Below the pieces are notes generated by a model. The model saw nothing but the letters and a program-made list of their open reading frames with translations, was not told where the DNA came from and did no database searches. Below are positions 46,100 through 56,100 of a DNA stretch of 64,000 nucleotides, piece after piece (position 1 is the stretch's first letter; every line of letters begins with the position of its first letter). Where the stretch lies: the NCBI GenBank assembly GCA_964629015.1, contig CAZVMN010000007.1, positions 124,001 through 188,000 on the forward strand, given 5' to 3'. The DNA is from Oceanococcus sp964629015. Lineage in GTDB: Bacteria > Pseudomonadota > Gammaproteobacteria > Nevskiales > Oceanococcaceae. The position numbers and the translations under genes were made by a program.

Positions 46100-48466
46100 A
46101 TGACCGAACAGGCGTTTGAATCGCCCTATCTCCGGTTTGCTGGCACTGAATCCCGTCGCGGCGAGGACTTTCGCGGTGCGTACATCACCGTTATCTCGCA
46201 ACGCAATGGATTGCCCTGCCGCCTGGACCCGGACGAATACGACCTCGCGAGGTTGTTTGACGGCCAGCGCTCAGCTGCGGAACGACTTCTTCGAGCACGG
46301 GAACGCTTCAACGCCGACTTAGGCGCTCTGGACCTGGAGCGGTTCACGCATACGCTGACGGACGCAGGCTTGCTCTGGGCCGGGGCCGAGGAAGCGTTGC
46401 CGGTGCCGCCGCAAACCGATGCAGAATCCCGTCGACTGGGCGATCTGGGCGAGGACGCGGCGCATGCCCATGGTCTGCCACCATCGACCTCTCCCGGCTC
46501 TTTAGCCGGCCCTGGCATGAGCGGCCCCGTCGCAGGCAGCCCGATGCGCGCACGCGATGCCGCCGAGCGGGTCGATTGGGAACTCAATCCGCGACCCTGG
46601 CTGTGGTTGGGCCGCGTGTTCGCCGCACCGGTGTATTCGCGTCTGATGATGGGTTTGCTGTGGCTTGCATCGGCAGCCATTCTTGTCGGGCTGTGGAACG
46701 ACCATCTCGAGGCGTCCACCGATTTCCAGCGTTTGCTGATTTGGCAAAACCTGGCTTACGTCGGTATCCCCTCGGCTTTACTGAGCAACTTCATCGCGCA
46801 TATCTGTCGCGCGGCAATTATTCATCGGGAATCCGGTGAACTCCCCCGGTTTGGCTTGAATTTCATCTTCGGGGTGATCCCTCGTTTCATGACCGACACC
46901 GAAGGCCCAGCGGAGCGGTTACCCAAAGCCAGCCGCGGGCGCGTGCTGGCGGCCTCACTGACCGGCAACCTGTTGCTGTTTACTTTGTTCCTGCTGGGCT
47001 GGTTCCTGGCCCGCCAGAGCACCACGATGCTGCCGGCCGTGCTGATTACAGCCGGCATATTTGGCTTAGGTAACGCCCTTCTGCGCATCAACCCATTGGC
47101 GCGAACTGACGGCTACTACCTGCTCGCATTTTCGCTGGGCATTGCTGATCTGCGTGAGCAAGCGATATTGACCTTGCTGGGGCGCAGCGAACGCTGGGGC
47201 AATCGCAAACCGCCACCAGTCGGCCCGGTCCTGCTCTACGGCTTGCTCGCTGTCGCGTTTCTGGCTGTCGTCCTGGCGCTGATACTGATCTTCCCGGCAC
47301 GTTGGCTGGAAGCCCATTACGGTGGGGTGGCGGTGGCCTTGATGCTATCGGCGCTGGCGCTGTATGTCTTCACCATGCGCCGGCAGTTTGGAGACCGACG
47401 CGGCGACATCGGCAATCTGCCCCTGCGCAGTCGGCTCAGCCGACAAACACGTGAGCTTGGCCAGCATTGGAAAATCTTCATCGTGCTGGTCATCGCCTCA
47501 TTGTGGCCTTACACCTACGAGCCTGGCGGCCGTTTCAAGGTACTGCCAATTGAGCGGGCCGATGTGTCCAGCGAGACGGCCGGCACCATCAGTGCAGTGA
47601 ACGTTGCAGAAGGCGACTGGATTGAAGCCGGACAGACCATTGCCGAGCTCGATGACCTGCAATGGCGCAGCCAAGTCCGCCAGGCCGAAGCCAATGTGGC
47701 GCGCATCGAAGCGGATCTGAGCAAAGCACGCAACGGCGCCACCGGCGAAGAACTGGAACTCGCTCGCCAGCAAGTCAGCACAGCGAAAACGCGCCTGAGC
47801 GCGGCGCAAATTGAATCCGAACGCGCTGAGAATGCGCACCGACGCAAAGCCATCACCAGCCAGGAACGTGATCGAGCGATCGCCAACGCGGATGTGCGTA
47901 TTGAGGAGCTGGCCGAGGCACAGCGCGAATTGGAGTTGATCGAGAGCGATACCCGCGAAGAAGACATCCTGGCGCTGGAAGCCCAGCTCGATGCGGAACA
48001 ATCCGCACTGGAATATGCGCGGGAACAGCTCGCCCGCACCCGCATTCAGGCGCCAATCAGCGGACAAGTTGTGTCGCCTGATCTGCGCTTTGCCATTGGT
48101 CGCTATCTGGAACCCGGCGAGCGCCTGGCTACGATAGAGAACAACCGTCAATTGGATGCTGAACTGCATATGCCGGAGTTCGCGGCAGGCTATGCGCAGC
48201 TTGGTGCGCCAGCGATCCTCAAGTCATGGATGCGACCGGATCAGCCGTATCAAGGCACCGTGAAAGCCATAGCACCGTCTGCCGAAGCCGGTGAGAATGG
48301 ACGCATCGTGCGCGTGCTGATCGCCGTCGATAATGCGGACAGCGACCTGCGTGTGGACATGAGCGGGCAAGCCAAAATCCAGTCCGAAACCGGCCCCGCC
48401 ATCATCGCTTTCTCGCGCGCGTTGATGCGCTTCCTGCGCGTGGAGCTGTGGTCTTGGCTGCCGTAG
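46100..48466 (+). CDS. PqqD-like / degenerate M50 / HlyD fusion membrane protein
   Basis: This 788-residue protein has three parts. The N-terminus (about 5-90) resembles a PqqD-type binding domain, ending in LTDAGLLW. The multi-helix membrane domain (about 165-480) aligns with the site-2-protease-like M50 domain found fused to HlyD proteins, including a late NPLARTDGYYLL. However, the zinc motif HExxH is replaced by His234-Ile-Cys-Arg-Ala238, so proteolysis is unlikely. The C-terminal HlyD adaptor (about 485-788) has the lipoyl halves (AGTISAVNVAEGDWIEAGQ and TRIQAPISGQVVSPDL) around a long coiled coil. It would bridge the inner membrane to the TolC-family protein. No ABC or RND pump is encoded nearby. 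Confidence 0.82.
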   Translation: MTEQAFESPYLRFAGTESRRGEDFRGAYITVISQRNGLPCRLDPDEYDLARLFDGQRSAAERLLRARERFNADLGALDLERFTHTLTDAGLLWAGAEEALPVPPQTDAESRRLGDLGEDAAHAHGLPPSTSPGSLAGPGMSGPVAGSPMRARDAAERVDWELNPRPWLWLGRVFAAPVYSRLMMGLLWLASAAILVGLWNDHLEASTDFQRLLIWQNLAYVGIPSALLSNFIAHICRAAIIHRESGELPRFGLNFIFGVIPRFMTDTEGPAERLPKASRGRVLAASLTGNLLLFTLFLLGWFLARQSTTMLPAVLITAGIFGLGNALLRINPLARTDGYYLLAFSLGIADLREQAILTLLGRSERWGNRKPPPVGPVLLYGLLAVAFLAVVLALILIFPARWLEAHYGGVAVALMLSALALYVFTMRRQFGDRRGDIGNLPLRSRLSRQTRELGQHWKIFIVLVIASLWPYTYEPGGRFKVLPIERADVSSETAGTISAVNVAEGDWIEAGQTIAELDDLQWRSQVRQAEANVARIEADLSKARNGATGEELELARQQVSTAKTRLSAAQIESERAENAHRRKAITSQERDRAIANADVRIEELAEAQRELELIESDTREEDILALEAQLDAEQSALEYAREQLARTRIQAPISGQVVSPDLRFAIGRYLEPGERLATIENNRQLDAELHMPEFAAGYAQLGAPAILKSWMRPDQPYQGTVKAIAPSAEAGENGRIVRVLIAVDNADSDLRVDMSGQAKIQSETGPAIIAFSRALMRFLRVELWSWLP

Positions 48467-49938
48467 CGGGGGATATTCCCAACGAAGATCATCTCGGCTT
48501 GCGCGGCGAAGACTTTCGCCTGCTTTGCGAGAGCGGCTTCGGCGATGGGCACAACGGCTATGCCCACAGCATCGCCTGGTTTGAAGGACGTCTGTACATC
48601 GGCACCACGCGTGCCACCTTCACCATGCTCAAGCTCAACAAGCCCCGGCCAGACTGGAAGCCGTGGCCGGTTGAAAGCCCAGACGAGCGAGAAGCCATCG
48701 ATCGGCGCGCCGAAATCTGGTGCTACGATCCCGACCAGCGCAACTGGACGCTGATGTTCAAAGCGCCGTGGGTGGAAGGAAAAAAGGGTGGACGGGTACC
48801 ACGCTACGTCGGCCTACGCGGGATGGTGGTGTTTCAAGGCGCATCGGACAGCAAGCCCTGCCTGTACGTCTCGACCTGGTCGCCCATCACCACGGACCCG
48901 CCGGATATCCTGCGTTGCGAAAACGGACGTGATTTCATCGCCGTACCACGCCCGCCCTGGGATGAATCGGTGCGCTCGTTCCGCACCTTGCAACCGTTTC
49001 GCGGACGCGTCCACACCACACCCACAGGATCCAACACCGGAGACGGGCAAGCCCAGGAGTGCATCGGCAGCGAATCGACCATCTACGCATCGTCCGACGT
49101 CCAGAACGCGATCTGGGAACCGGCCAGTGCGGACGGCTTTGGTGATCCGGCCAACACCACGGTGTTCGAAATGGCCACCTTCAACGGCCAACTCTACGCC
49201 GGCACCGTCAACCCGGACCGTGGCATGGAAGTGTGGCGCACGGTGGGCGACTGCGAGACCCTGCCGTACCGTTGGAAGCGCGTGCTCAGCCATGGCGCCT
49301 GGCGCGGCAAACACAATGAACTGTGTCTTTCCATGTGTGCGTTCAAAGGCGCACTTTACGTCGGCACCGCAATCGTCAACGGCGGCTATCACCGCCGTTT
49401 TCAGATCGGCCCCGCCGCCGCCGAGTTGTTACGCATTTGGCCCGACGACAGCTGGGATCTGCTGGTCGGCCACTCCCGCCTGACCCCGGATGGCTTGCGC
49501 TATCCGCTATCCGGTTATGCCCCAGGCTTCGACAATCTGTTTGGTGGCTATATCTGGCGCATGGTGGAACATGCCGGGCATCTGTACATCGGCACCTATT
49601 GCTGGATCAACATGCTGCCGTATTTTCCACGCCATGCTTGGCCCAGCGATGTGCTCACCTTGCTACGCCGGCTCGGCGTGGAGGAACTCAATCGTTTGTA
49701 CGGCGGTTGCGATCTTTGGCGCACCGCAGATGGTGTGCACTTTGAGCCGGTGACCCGCTCTGGCTTTGGCAACAAGTACAACTGGGGCATTCGTAACTTC
49801 GCCAGTTCGCCGCACGGATTGTTTGTCGCAACATCCAATGTCTTCGGCCCGCGTCTGGCGGTCGAACGCAACGCGGAATGGCGCTACGAGGACAACCCGC
49901 GGGGTGGGCTTGAAGTCTACCTGGGGCACAGGACGTGA
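48448..49938 (+). CDS. Propeller-like protein of unknown function
   Basis: This 496-residue protein has no family that I recognise. Several repeats of the form 'F.G.LYIGT...G.E+WR' occur (HSIAWFEGRLYIGTTR, MATFNGQLYAGTVNPDRGMEVWR, MCAFKGALYVGTA, MVEHAGHLYIGTY, and GGCDLWRTADGVHFEPV), which suggests a beta-propeller of five or more blades. There is no signal peptide. The gene overlaps the HlyD-type gene by 19 bases and the sulfotransferase by four, so the three are one translational unit. The GTG at 48448 is tentative. A TTG at 48454 has better spacing to GGAG. Confidence 0.8.
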   Translation: MVLAAVAGDIPNEDHLGLRGEDFRLLCESGFGDGHNGYAHSIAWFEGRLYIGTTRATFTMLKLNKPRPDWKPWPVESPDEREAIDRRAEIWCYDPDQRNWTLMFKAPWVEGKKGGRVPRYVGLRGMVVFQGASDSKPCLYVSTWSPITTDPPDILRCENGRDFIAVPRPPWDESVRSFRTLQPFRGRVHTTPTGSNTGDGQAQECIGSESTIYASSDVQNAIWEPASADGFGDPANTTVFEMATFNGQLYAGTVNPDRGMEVWRTVGDCETLPYRWKRVLSHGAWRGKHNELCLSMCAFKGALYVGTAIVNGGYHRRFQIGPAAAELLRIWPDDSWDLLVGHSRLTPDGLRYPLSGYAPGFDNLFGGYIWRMVEHAGHLYIGTYCWINMLPYFPRHAWPSDVLTLLRRLGVEELNRLYGGCDLWRTADGVHFEPVTRSGFGNKYNWGIRNFASSPHGLFVATSNVFGPRLAVERNAEWRYEDNPRGGLEVYLGHRT

Positions 49939-50846
49939 CCGCGCCACCAATTCTTGTTGTCACCGGGCTGCGCAACAGCAGCGTCGGGCGGGTTGCCGCC
50001 TTGCTCGCCCATCGTGATGACGCGCTTCTCATGCCGGAGCTGAATCTGTTCATGGCCGACACGATTGGCGCTTGGCTGGTGATGGTGCAGCGCAGTCAGG
50101 ACTCGACAGGCCATGGGTTGCTCCGCGCGATTGCAAGCTTGCACTGGGGACAAGAAACGGCGGACAGCATTGCGCAAGCGCGCGAATGGTTATGGCGACG
50201 CTCCGACCGATCGACCCTGGAGGTGCTTGAGGAGCTGCGCGACAGGTGCAGCCCGCGACGCATGGTCATTCCGGATCTCAACCTGGGTTGGCGACCGAAC
50301 TACATGCACGCCCTGAACAGTTTTTCGGGCTTCCAGCTGGTCCATGTGCTGCGTCATCCGGTCTCGCACTGCCGCGATGTCACACACAGCTTGAACCAGG
50401 ACTACTTCGTCGCTCCGGAATGGCGGGATTTCTGCAACGACCCAAGCGGGGTCATCGACCCACAGATCGCGTGGTATCGCGTGCATCACAGTTTGATGGA
50501 ACAATTTTCCCACCGCGGACGCGACTATCAACCGCTCCGCCTGGAAGACCTGCTCAACGCGATCGCAAACCAGCGTGACCGGCTCTGGGAGAATTTAGGC
50601 TGGCCAACGTTATCGCCGTCACCGCCCATTCGGGCCGCCCAGTCATCCTTCCTCACTCCCGGCTGCGAAGACGCCGTTGGCGGCATGGAACTCGAAGTCA
50701 CGCGCGACCCGGAATTGACCCAAGAACTGCGACGTGATCCCCGGCTAGATGCACTCGCCGACTGGCGTGCGGATGGACGCCGCGTTTGTGAAGAGGTGCG
50801 AATGTTGGCCCGCACACTCGGCTACAACGCTCAGGCGCAGGTATAG
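49935..50846 (+). CDS. Sulfotransferase-like protein
   Basis: This 303-residue protein has a P-loop-like N-terminus (VVTGLRNSSVGRVAALL) that matches the 5'-phosphosulfate-binding loop of PAPS sulfotransferases. A 3'-phosphate-binding region follows (QLVHVLRHPVSHCRDV), then a helical remainder with QIAWYRVHHSLMEQ. These enzymes transfer sulfate from PAPS to hydroxyl groups of lipids, sugars or proteins. It starts at a GTG overlapping the previous stop (GTGA). Its place next to the synthase and export genes suggests that the lipid product could be sulfated. The family call is moderately secure; the substrate is inferred. Confidence 0.72.
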   Translation: MTAPPILVVTGLRNSSVGRVAALLAHRDDALLMPELNLFMADTIGAWLVMVQRSQDSTGHGLLRAIASLHWGQETADSIAQAREWLWRRSDRSTLEVLEELRDRCSPRRMVIPDLNLGWRPNYMHALNSFSGFQLVHVLRHPVSHCRDVTHSLNQDYFVAPEWRDFCNDPSGVIDPQIAWYRVHHSLMEQFSHRGRDYQPLRLEDLLNAIANQRDRLWENLGWPTLSPSPPIRAAQSSFLTPGCEDAVGGMELEVTRDPELTQELRRDPRLDALADWRADGRRVCEEVRMLARTLGYNAQAQV

Positions 50847-51580
50847 CCACCGTCAACCGGCAACACGTGCCCCGTGGTGTAGCTGGCATGCTCGGACAAA
50901 AGCCACGCCACCGCATGGGCAACTTCCTCAGCCTGGCCCGCGCGCGCCATGGGATGGCGGGCAACGTAGCGGTCGACCTTATCTTGCGGCCGCGACAGCA
51001 CCTTCAAGCCCATACCAGCCTCAATCAGGCCCGGGCATACGGCATTGACCCGAATACCCCGATCGGCATAGACCAAGGCGGCTGACTTTGTCAGTCCGCA
51101 AACGCCATGTTTGGCCGCGGTGTACGCAGGATTAGCACCACCACGTAATCCGAGTATGGAACTGTTGTTGACGATGGAGCCGCCACCGCTGGCAAGCATC
51201 AACTCAATTTCTTTCTGGACACACAAAAATGTGCCCGTCAGGTTGATATTGATCACCCGCTGCCATTCAGCCAATTCCATCTCCACCAGTGGAATTTCGC
51301 CGCTGCCGCGCCCCGCGTTGTTGAATGCTCCATCAAGACGACCATAAGTTTGATGCAGATCGTCAAACATCGCAGCCACGCTGCCAGGATCACAGATGTC
51401 TGCCGCTTTGCCGTGCACCTCGCCTGACAGTTCTTCACGCACGGATGTCACCGACTGATCGTCATAATCCGTGACGTACAAACGCGCGCCTTGTGCGAGC
51501 AAATGCTCACAGGTCACCCGCCCGATACCGCCGGCACAACCAGTGACCAGGATCACCTTGCCGGTAAGTGAATTGTCCAT
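50831..51580 (-). CDS. Short-chain dehydrogenase/reductase
   Basis: This 249-residue classical SDR has the NAD(P)-binding motif TGCAGGIG (residues 14-21), an acidic residue after the second strand (TDYDD, favouring NAD), NNAG, catalytic Ser in NNSSILG and YTAAK for the Tyr/Lys pair. The C-terminal GHVLPVDGGY is typical. Its 3' end overlaps the 3' end of the sulfotransferase gene by 16 bases in opposite orientation. It could be a ketoreductase or alcohol dehydrogenase of the neighbouring pathway, or unrelated. Confidence 0.92.
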   Translation of the reverse strand: MDNSLTGKVILVTGCAGGIGRVTCEHLLAQGARLYVTDYDDQSVTSVREELSGEVHGKAADICDPGSVAAMFDDLHQTYGRLDGAFNNAGRGSGEIPLVEMELAEWQRVININLTGTFLCVQKEIELMLASGGGSIVNNSSILGLRGGANPAYTAAKHGVCGLTKSAALVYADRGIRVNAVCPGLIEAGMGLKVLSRPQDKVDRYVARHPMARAGQAEEVAHAVAWLLSEHASYTTGHVLPVDGGYTCA

Positions 51581-51602
51581 TCCAGCTCTTGCCTAACAAG
51601 AA

Positions 51603-51631
51603 AAGACCCGTGTCCGAGGAGCACGGGTCTT
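51603..51631 (-). terminator. Rho-independent terminator after the Pro/Ser-rich lipoprotein gene
   Basis: AAGACCCGTG and CACGGGTCTT form a perfect 10-base-pair stem around a 9-base loop. Read leftwards it is followed by TTCTTGTT. It lies 70 bases after the lipoprotein stop and just upstream of the SDR gene. Confidence 0.8.
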
Positions 51632-51700
51632 GGTGTTTCTAATAATTATTCAGCCGCGACGATGACACGCATTGTCACGCTTTGAAGCACTTGCAAGCGA

Positions 51701-52507
51701 TCAAAAATCGCCGGAGATGCTACCGCCTACGCCATTGATGCAAGCAGCGTGGACATTGACATCAAGCAAGGTATTCAGAACCGTACCTGTGAGGCTCAAA
51801 CGAATAGCATCGTATTTCAGCGTAGCCTGCACTGGGAGATAAACCTGAGCATTGTTGATATCTTGGAGAATCGATCCGAGAGCAAAACCGTCACCAAAAC
51901 CAAATCCAAACGAAGACGATTCCACGACTTCGCCCTCGCTCAGAGTCTCGATGAGCAACTCCGGCAAGACTCCAGCAGAAAGAATGCTCGGATCGGGGAA
52001 TGAAACTACAAACCCAGGGGAATCAGGAGCTGGTCCTATCGGCATGGCTTCCTGCGTCACATTGCCATTTTCATCCGTCTCTTCCTCGCTCATCGGGATA
52101 ACGGTCGGGTCCTGTTCTAGCAACAGCGATACCTCGAGCGAAACGTCACTTTGGCCGGCAGCGGGAAGGATTGAAAGCGTGGCAGACATCGTCGCCTGAT
52201 CGTCCTGCACTAGCGTAGTTACCGCTCCAGGATTACTGACGCCACATGCAACGCACCCCATACCCGTTGCAACCGAAGTCGTCGCGGCTGGGCTAACCGG
52301 AACCAGGCACGCGCCCTTTTCACCGAAGTCTGGCGTCGGCGTCGGACTCGGTGACGCACTGGGATCAGGTGACGGAGAAGGTGAAGCACCCGGCGTTGCC
52401 GTAGGAGTCGGTGTCGGGCTCGGCGAGGCTGCCGAGGAGGAGGAGTCGCTGTCGTCGCACGCACTGACTGTTAGCGCCAAAACAGCCAAACCAATAATTT
52501 TTTTCAT
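51701..52507 (-). CDS. Lipoprotein with Pro/Ser/Thr-rich stalk, function unknown
   Basis: This 268-residue protein has a short signal with lipobox VSAC (Cys17), a low-complexity stalk of Ser/Pro/Thr (about residues 20-60, repeating SPSPTPTPT-like units), then a globular domain of about 200 residues that I do not recognise. It contains GMGCVACG, a Cys pair, and predicted beta strands. The ATG at 52507 is chosen because GGA lies nine bases upstream. An ATG two codons earlier is possible. TCCTACAGATTG, shared with the lipid-operon promoter region, sits 18 bases before the start. It is likely monocistronic with its own terminator. Confidence 0.72.
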   Translation of the reverse strand: MKKIIGLAVLALTVSACDDSDSSSSAASPSPTPTPTATPGASPSPSPDPSASPSPTPTPDFGEKGACLVPVSPAATTSVATGMGCVACGVSNPGAVTTLVQDDQATMSATLSILPAAGQSDVSLEVSLLLEQDPTVIPMSEEETDENGNVTQEAMPIGPAPDSPGFVVSFPDPSILSAGVLPELLIETLSEGEVVESSSFGFGFGDGFALGSILQDINNAQVYLPVQATLKYDAIRLSLTGTVLNTLLDVNVHAACINGVGGSISGDF

Positions 52508-52713
52508 GATCATCAATCCATTGCCAATCTGTAGGAATAATGTATTCGGAGTCAGGCCCATGGCCCGAATCTTGCCTACCTGCGCCGCAGTATCTCAGAT
52601 TGTTATTTTTGTGCAAATGACAACCCTGTCGAGATCCTGCCCGCACCCTCGTACGCGACCTTTATCATCACAGGCCACCTAGTAGTCACGTATCAGAGAC
52701 TAGGAATGTTCCA

Positions 52714-53181
52714 TCATGCTTCAATAAAGCGCGATGACAGTGCAACCAGTGCATCCAAATCGGGCACCAAAGCCCTGCGGTTGGCGACCTGTACGGCCGT
52801 CAGCACAAGCTTACTCATCGCATCATCGTCAGACGGCAGAGGCGCCGGCTGCAGCGCGATTTCATTCAAGGTCACAATCAACGGATACGAACGCGCCAGC
52901 AGAGCGACGCTGGCATTGTGCGACGGCGCTTTCAACACCACCACACGGCTTTTGCGCTCAATCGCCGGAACTGGCCATCCGAGCATGCCTTCGAGACTGA
53001 TGACGGGAACATCATCAATTTGCAGGCGCAGCTGCCCCAATAGCCAGTCAGGGCCATCGTCGCGCGGAGAGATCACATCGTTACCGAACACATCAAGCAC
53101 CGCAGAGTTCGGCAGGATCAAGGTTTGACCCTCGATATCGATGATCACCCCATAAACATGACTCGGCAAATTCTGCGCCAT
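52714..53181 (-). CDS. CheW-like protein of the pilus chemosensory locus (ChpC-like)
   Basis: This 155-residue protein has the CheW-type fold pattern (VYGVIIDIEGQTLILPNSAVLDVF, then WLLGQLRLQIDDVPVISLEGMLG). Position directly after chpA (two bases) corresponds to ChpC in Pseudomonas, a CheW-like accessory coupling protein. Sequence alone would only support 'CheW-domain protein'. Confidence 0.75.
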   Translation of the reverse strand: MAQNLPSHVYGVIIDIEGQTLILPNSAVLDVFGNDVISPRDDGPDWLLGQLRLQIDDVPVISLEGMLGWPVPAIERKSRVVVLKAPSHNASVALLARSYPLIVTLNEIALQPAPLPSDDDAMSKLVLTAVQVANRRALVPDLDALVALSSRFIEA

Positions 53182-53183
53182 AG

Positions 53184-56100
53184 CTAGGCCTCCGCCATCA
53201 CGTCGCGCAACTCAGTAATCAGTTGCTGTTCCTGGTACGGCTTGATCAGATACCGATTCACGCCAATCGCCTGCGCCCGCTCGCGGTGCTTATCGCCACT
53301 GCGCGAGGTGATCATGATGATCGGCAAACTTGCCAAGCGCTCATTGTTGCGGATAAACGTCGCCACTTCGAAACCATCAACTTTGGGCATCTCAATATCC
53401 AGCAACACGGCATCTGGGCTCTCAGCTTGCAACTGCGCAATCCCGTCCATGCCATCTTTAGCGGTGGCCACGCGGTAACCGTTTCGAGTCAGCAGACGTT
53501 CTGCCACACGACGCATGGTGATGGAGTCATCGATAACCATGACCAACGGCACGCGTTGGCCGGTAACCTGACCGCCGTCGGCATCGCGTCCTGCTTGCAA
53601 TGTCTTGAACAGGCGATCCTGAACCAATGCGACCACGTCCAAAATAAGCACCACGCGACCATCGGCCTGAATCGTTGCACCGGTGACACCGACCACGGTG
53701 CTGACCTGCGGCCCAGCGGTTTTGGTGACTAATTCGCGACTGCCCAGCAATTGGTCAACCACAACGGCGACACGACGTTCTGAAATCCCCATGCCTTCGC
53801 CGCTGTGAACCAGAATGACCGGCACATGGTCACGCTCGTCAGCCGGCGCCGCATCCAGCCCCAACAGCTGGCCAAGGTAACGCACGCGGTATTCCTGATC
53901 ACCATAGGCGAAGCGCTCGTCATCATCCATGTAACGCTCTAAGTCACTGCGCGGGATGCGCGCAATGCCCTCAATGGTCGACAACGGTGCGGCATAAACC
54001 TCTTCACCAACCTGGACCAGCAAGGCTTGCGAAATCGCCAGTGACAGCGGCAGACGGATAACGAATCGCGCGCCGTGACCGGTTTTGGAATCCAGTTCCA
54101 AAGTCCCGCCAAGCTGCTTCACTTCTGACGAGACGACATCCATGCCGACACCGCGACCGGCATCCTGAGTCAGCGCTTGTGCGGTGGAAAACCCCGGTTG
54201 GAAGATGAACTGCGCCAGCTCCGCTTCGCTGAGCTGCGCATCGGCGCCCATCAAACCGCGCTCAATGGCCTTTTCGCGGATGCGGGAGAAATCCAGACCG
54301 GCGCCGTCATCACGAATTTCGATAGCCAGCTTGGAACCATCACGCGCCAAACTAATGGACATGCGCCCAACCGGCGATTTGCCCGCAGCCGCGCGTACGT
54401 CTGGTGTTTCGATGCCATGGATGACGCAGTTACGCACCACGTGCTCGATCACCGGCGTCATACGTTCCAGAACGTTGCGATCCATCTCCGCTTCGATGCC
54501 CTGCAACTGCAGCTCAATCTGCTTGCCGTGCTCACCCGCCGTTTGGCGCGCGACACGCTGCAGACGCTGCACCTGACGTGAGAACGGCACCATCAGCGTG
54601 CCCATCAAACCCTGCTGAACAGAGGTGTTCACACGCCCCTGCTGCAATAACAGGGTGTCCGTTTCACTCACCACGTCGGTCATCGTTGCATGCAGACTGA
54701 ACAAGTCGGTGACGGACTCGGACAAGGCACGCGTCAGCTCCTGCATGCGCGAGTAGCGGTCCATTTCGAGCGGGTCAAACTCCTCGCCGTAGCGATCACC
54801 CTCGCCTTCCTCAGACTGCAAACCCTGTGTCCGCGACTGAATCTGCGCGTCCGTTTCAGATTCCAGCATGCGCAACTGATCGCGAATACGCGCAATGGTC
54901 TGCTCGACCTCACGCAACTGGCCCGAAAATGCTGAGACCTGCCTCTCCAAACGCGAGCGGTAAATACTGATCTCACCGGCCTCGTTGAGCATGTTGTCGA
55001 GCTGCTCCACGCTAACGCGCGCAGTCTCACGGCGAATCGCGGCGAGACGCTCATCCTGCGGGGCCTCCCACTGCAGATCGCGTGACCATGCCCTGGGCTG
55101 GATGTCATCGAGGGCATCACTGCGATAGTCATAATCGCCCGGCAGATCTAACACCGGATGCGTTGACGTCTGCTCCTGGGCGTCCTGCTGTGGCGCCGTT
55201 GCTCCACCACCGCTGGCGGCTTGAGCCATATGCTGGTGGAACCCATCGGAGGAGCGTTGTAGACGCTCAAGCAATTCCGGCGTCGCGCCCTGTCCTTCGC
55301 GGCTGACAGCTTCGAGTTCTGACTCGAGGTTATGAACATCGTCGCCCAGACCGGCCAAGCCGGCCATCCGCGCCCCACCCTTAAGGGTGTGCAAGACGCG
55401 TAAAATTTCAGCCAGGGCATCACTGTCCTGATGGTTCTCTGACCAACGTCCCCGGGCTGCATCAAAGGCCTCCATCAACTCCTGCGCTTCAGGCAGGAAG
55501 ATTTCGACCATCTCGGAATCCGCCCCGGCTGGCGCATCATCACCAAGGTCCATCGTCGAGAACGTGACAGTATCGGTGGGGCTGGCCTGCGGCGGCATAA
55601 CGAATGGGTCGGACTCATCACGCTCGTTTGCGGCATCGGCGAGCTGTGACGCTTCATCCCCAGAAGCCGAGGGCGCCTCACTTATCAGATCACTCAGCAA
55701 CTCCCGTGCGCCGACAGGCTGACGCCCCTGCTTCACCTCATCAAGTAGCTGGTGCAAGCCATCAATGGCGTGATGCAAATGTCCGAAGGTTTGAGAATCT
55801 GCTTGGTCACCGCTTTCGATGCGAGCGAAGATGCTCTCCATCTGATGTGCGACGGCCCCCATACCGTTGAGACCCGCCATGCGCGCCCCACCCTTGAAGG
55901 TGTGCAATTCACGCTGCAGCGCCCTCAGCGGCTCTTGTGCCTGCGTATTGGCTTCCCAATCGGCGAAATGCCGATCCATGGATTCAAGCAGTTCCTGCGC
56001 CTCAATCTGGAACATCTCCAAGATTTCGGGATCCGCTGGCCAGACGTCCTCGGCGTCGGAGAAATCCATATCCAGCGATTCCACATCGGTGGACTCGCTT

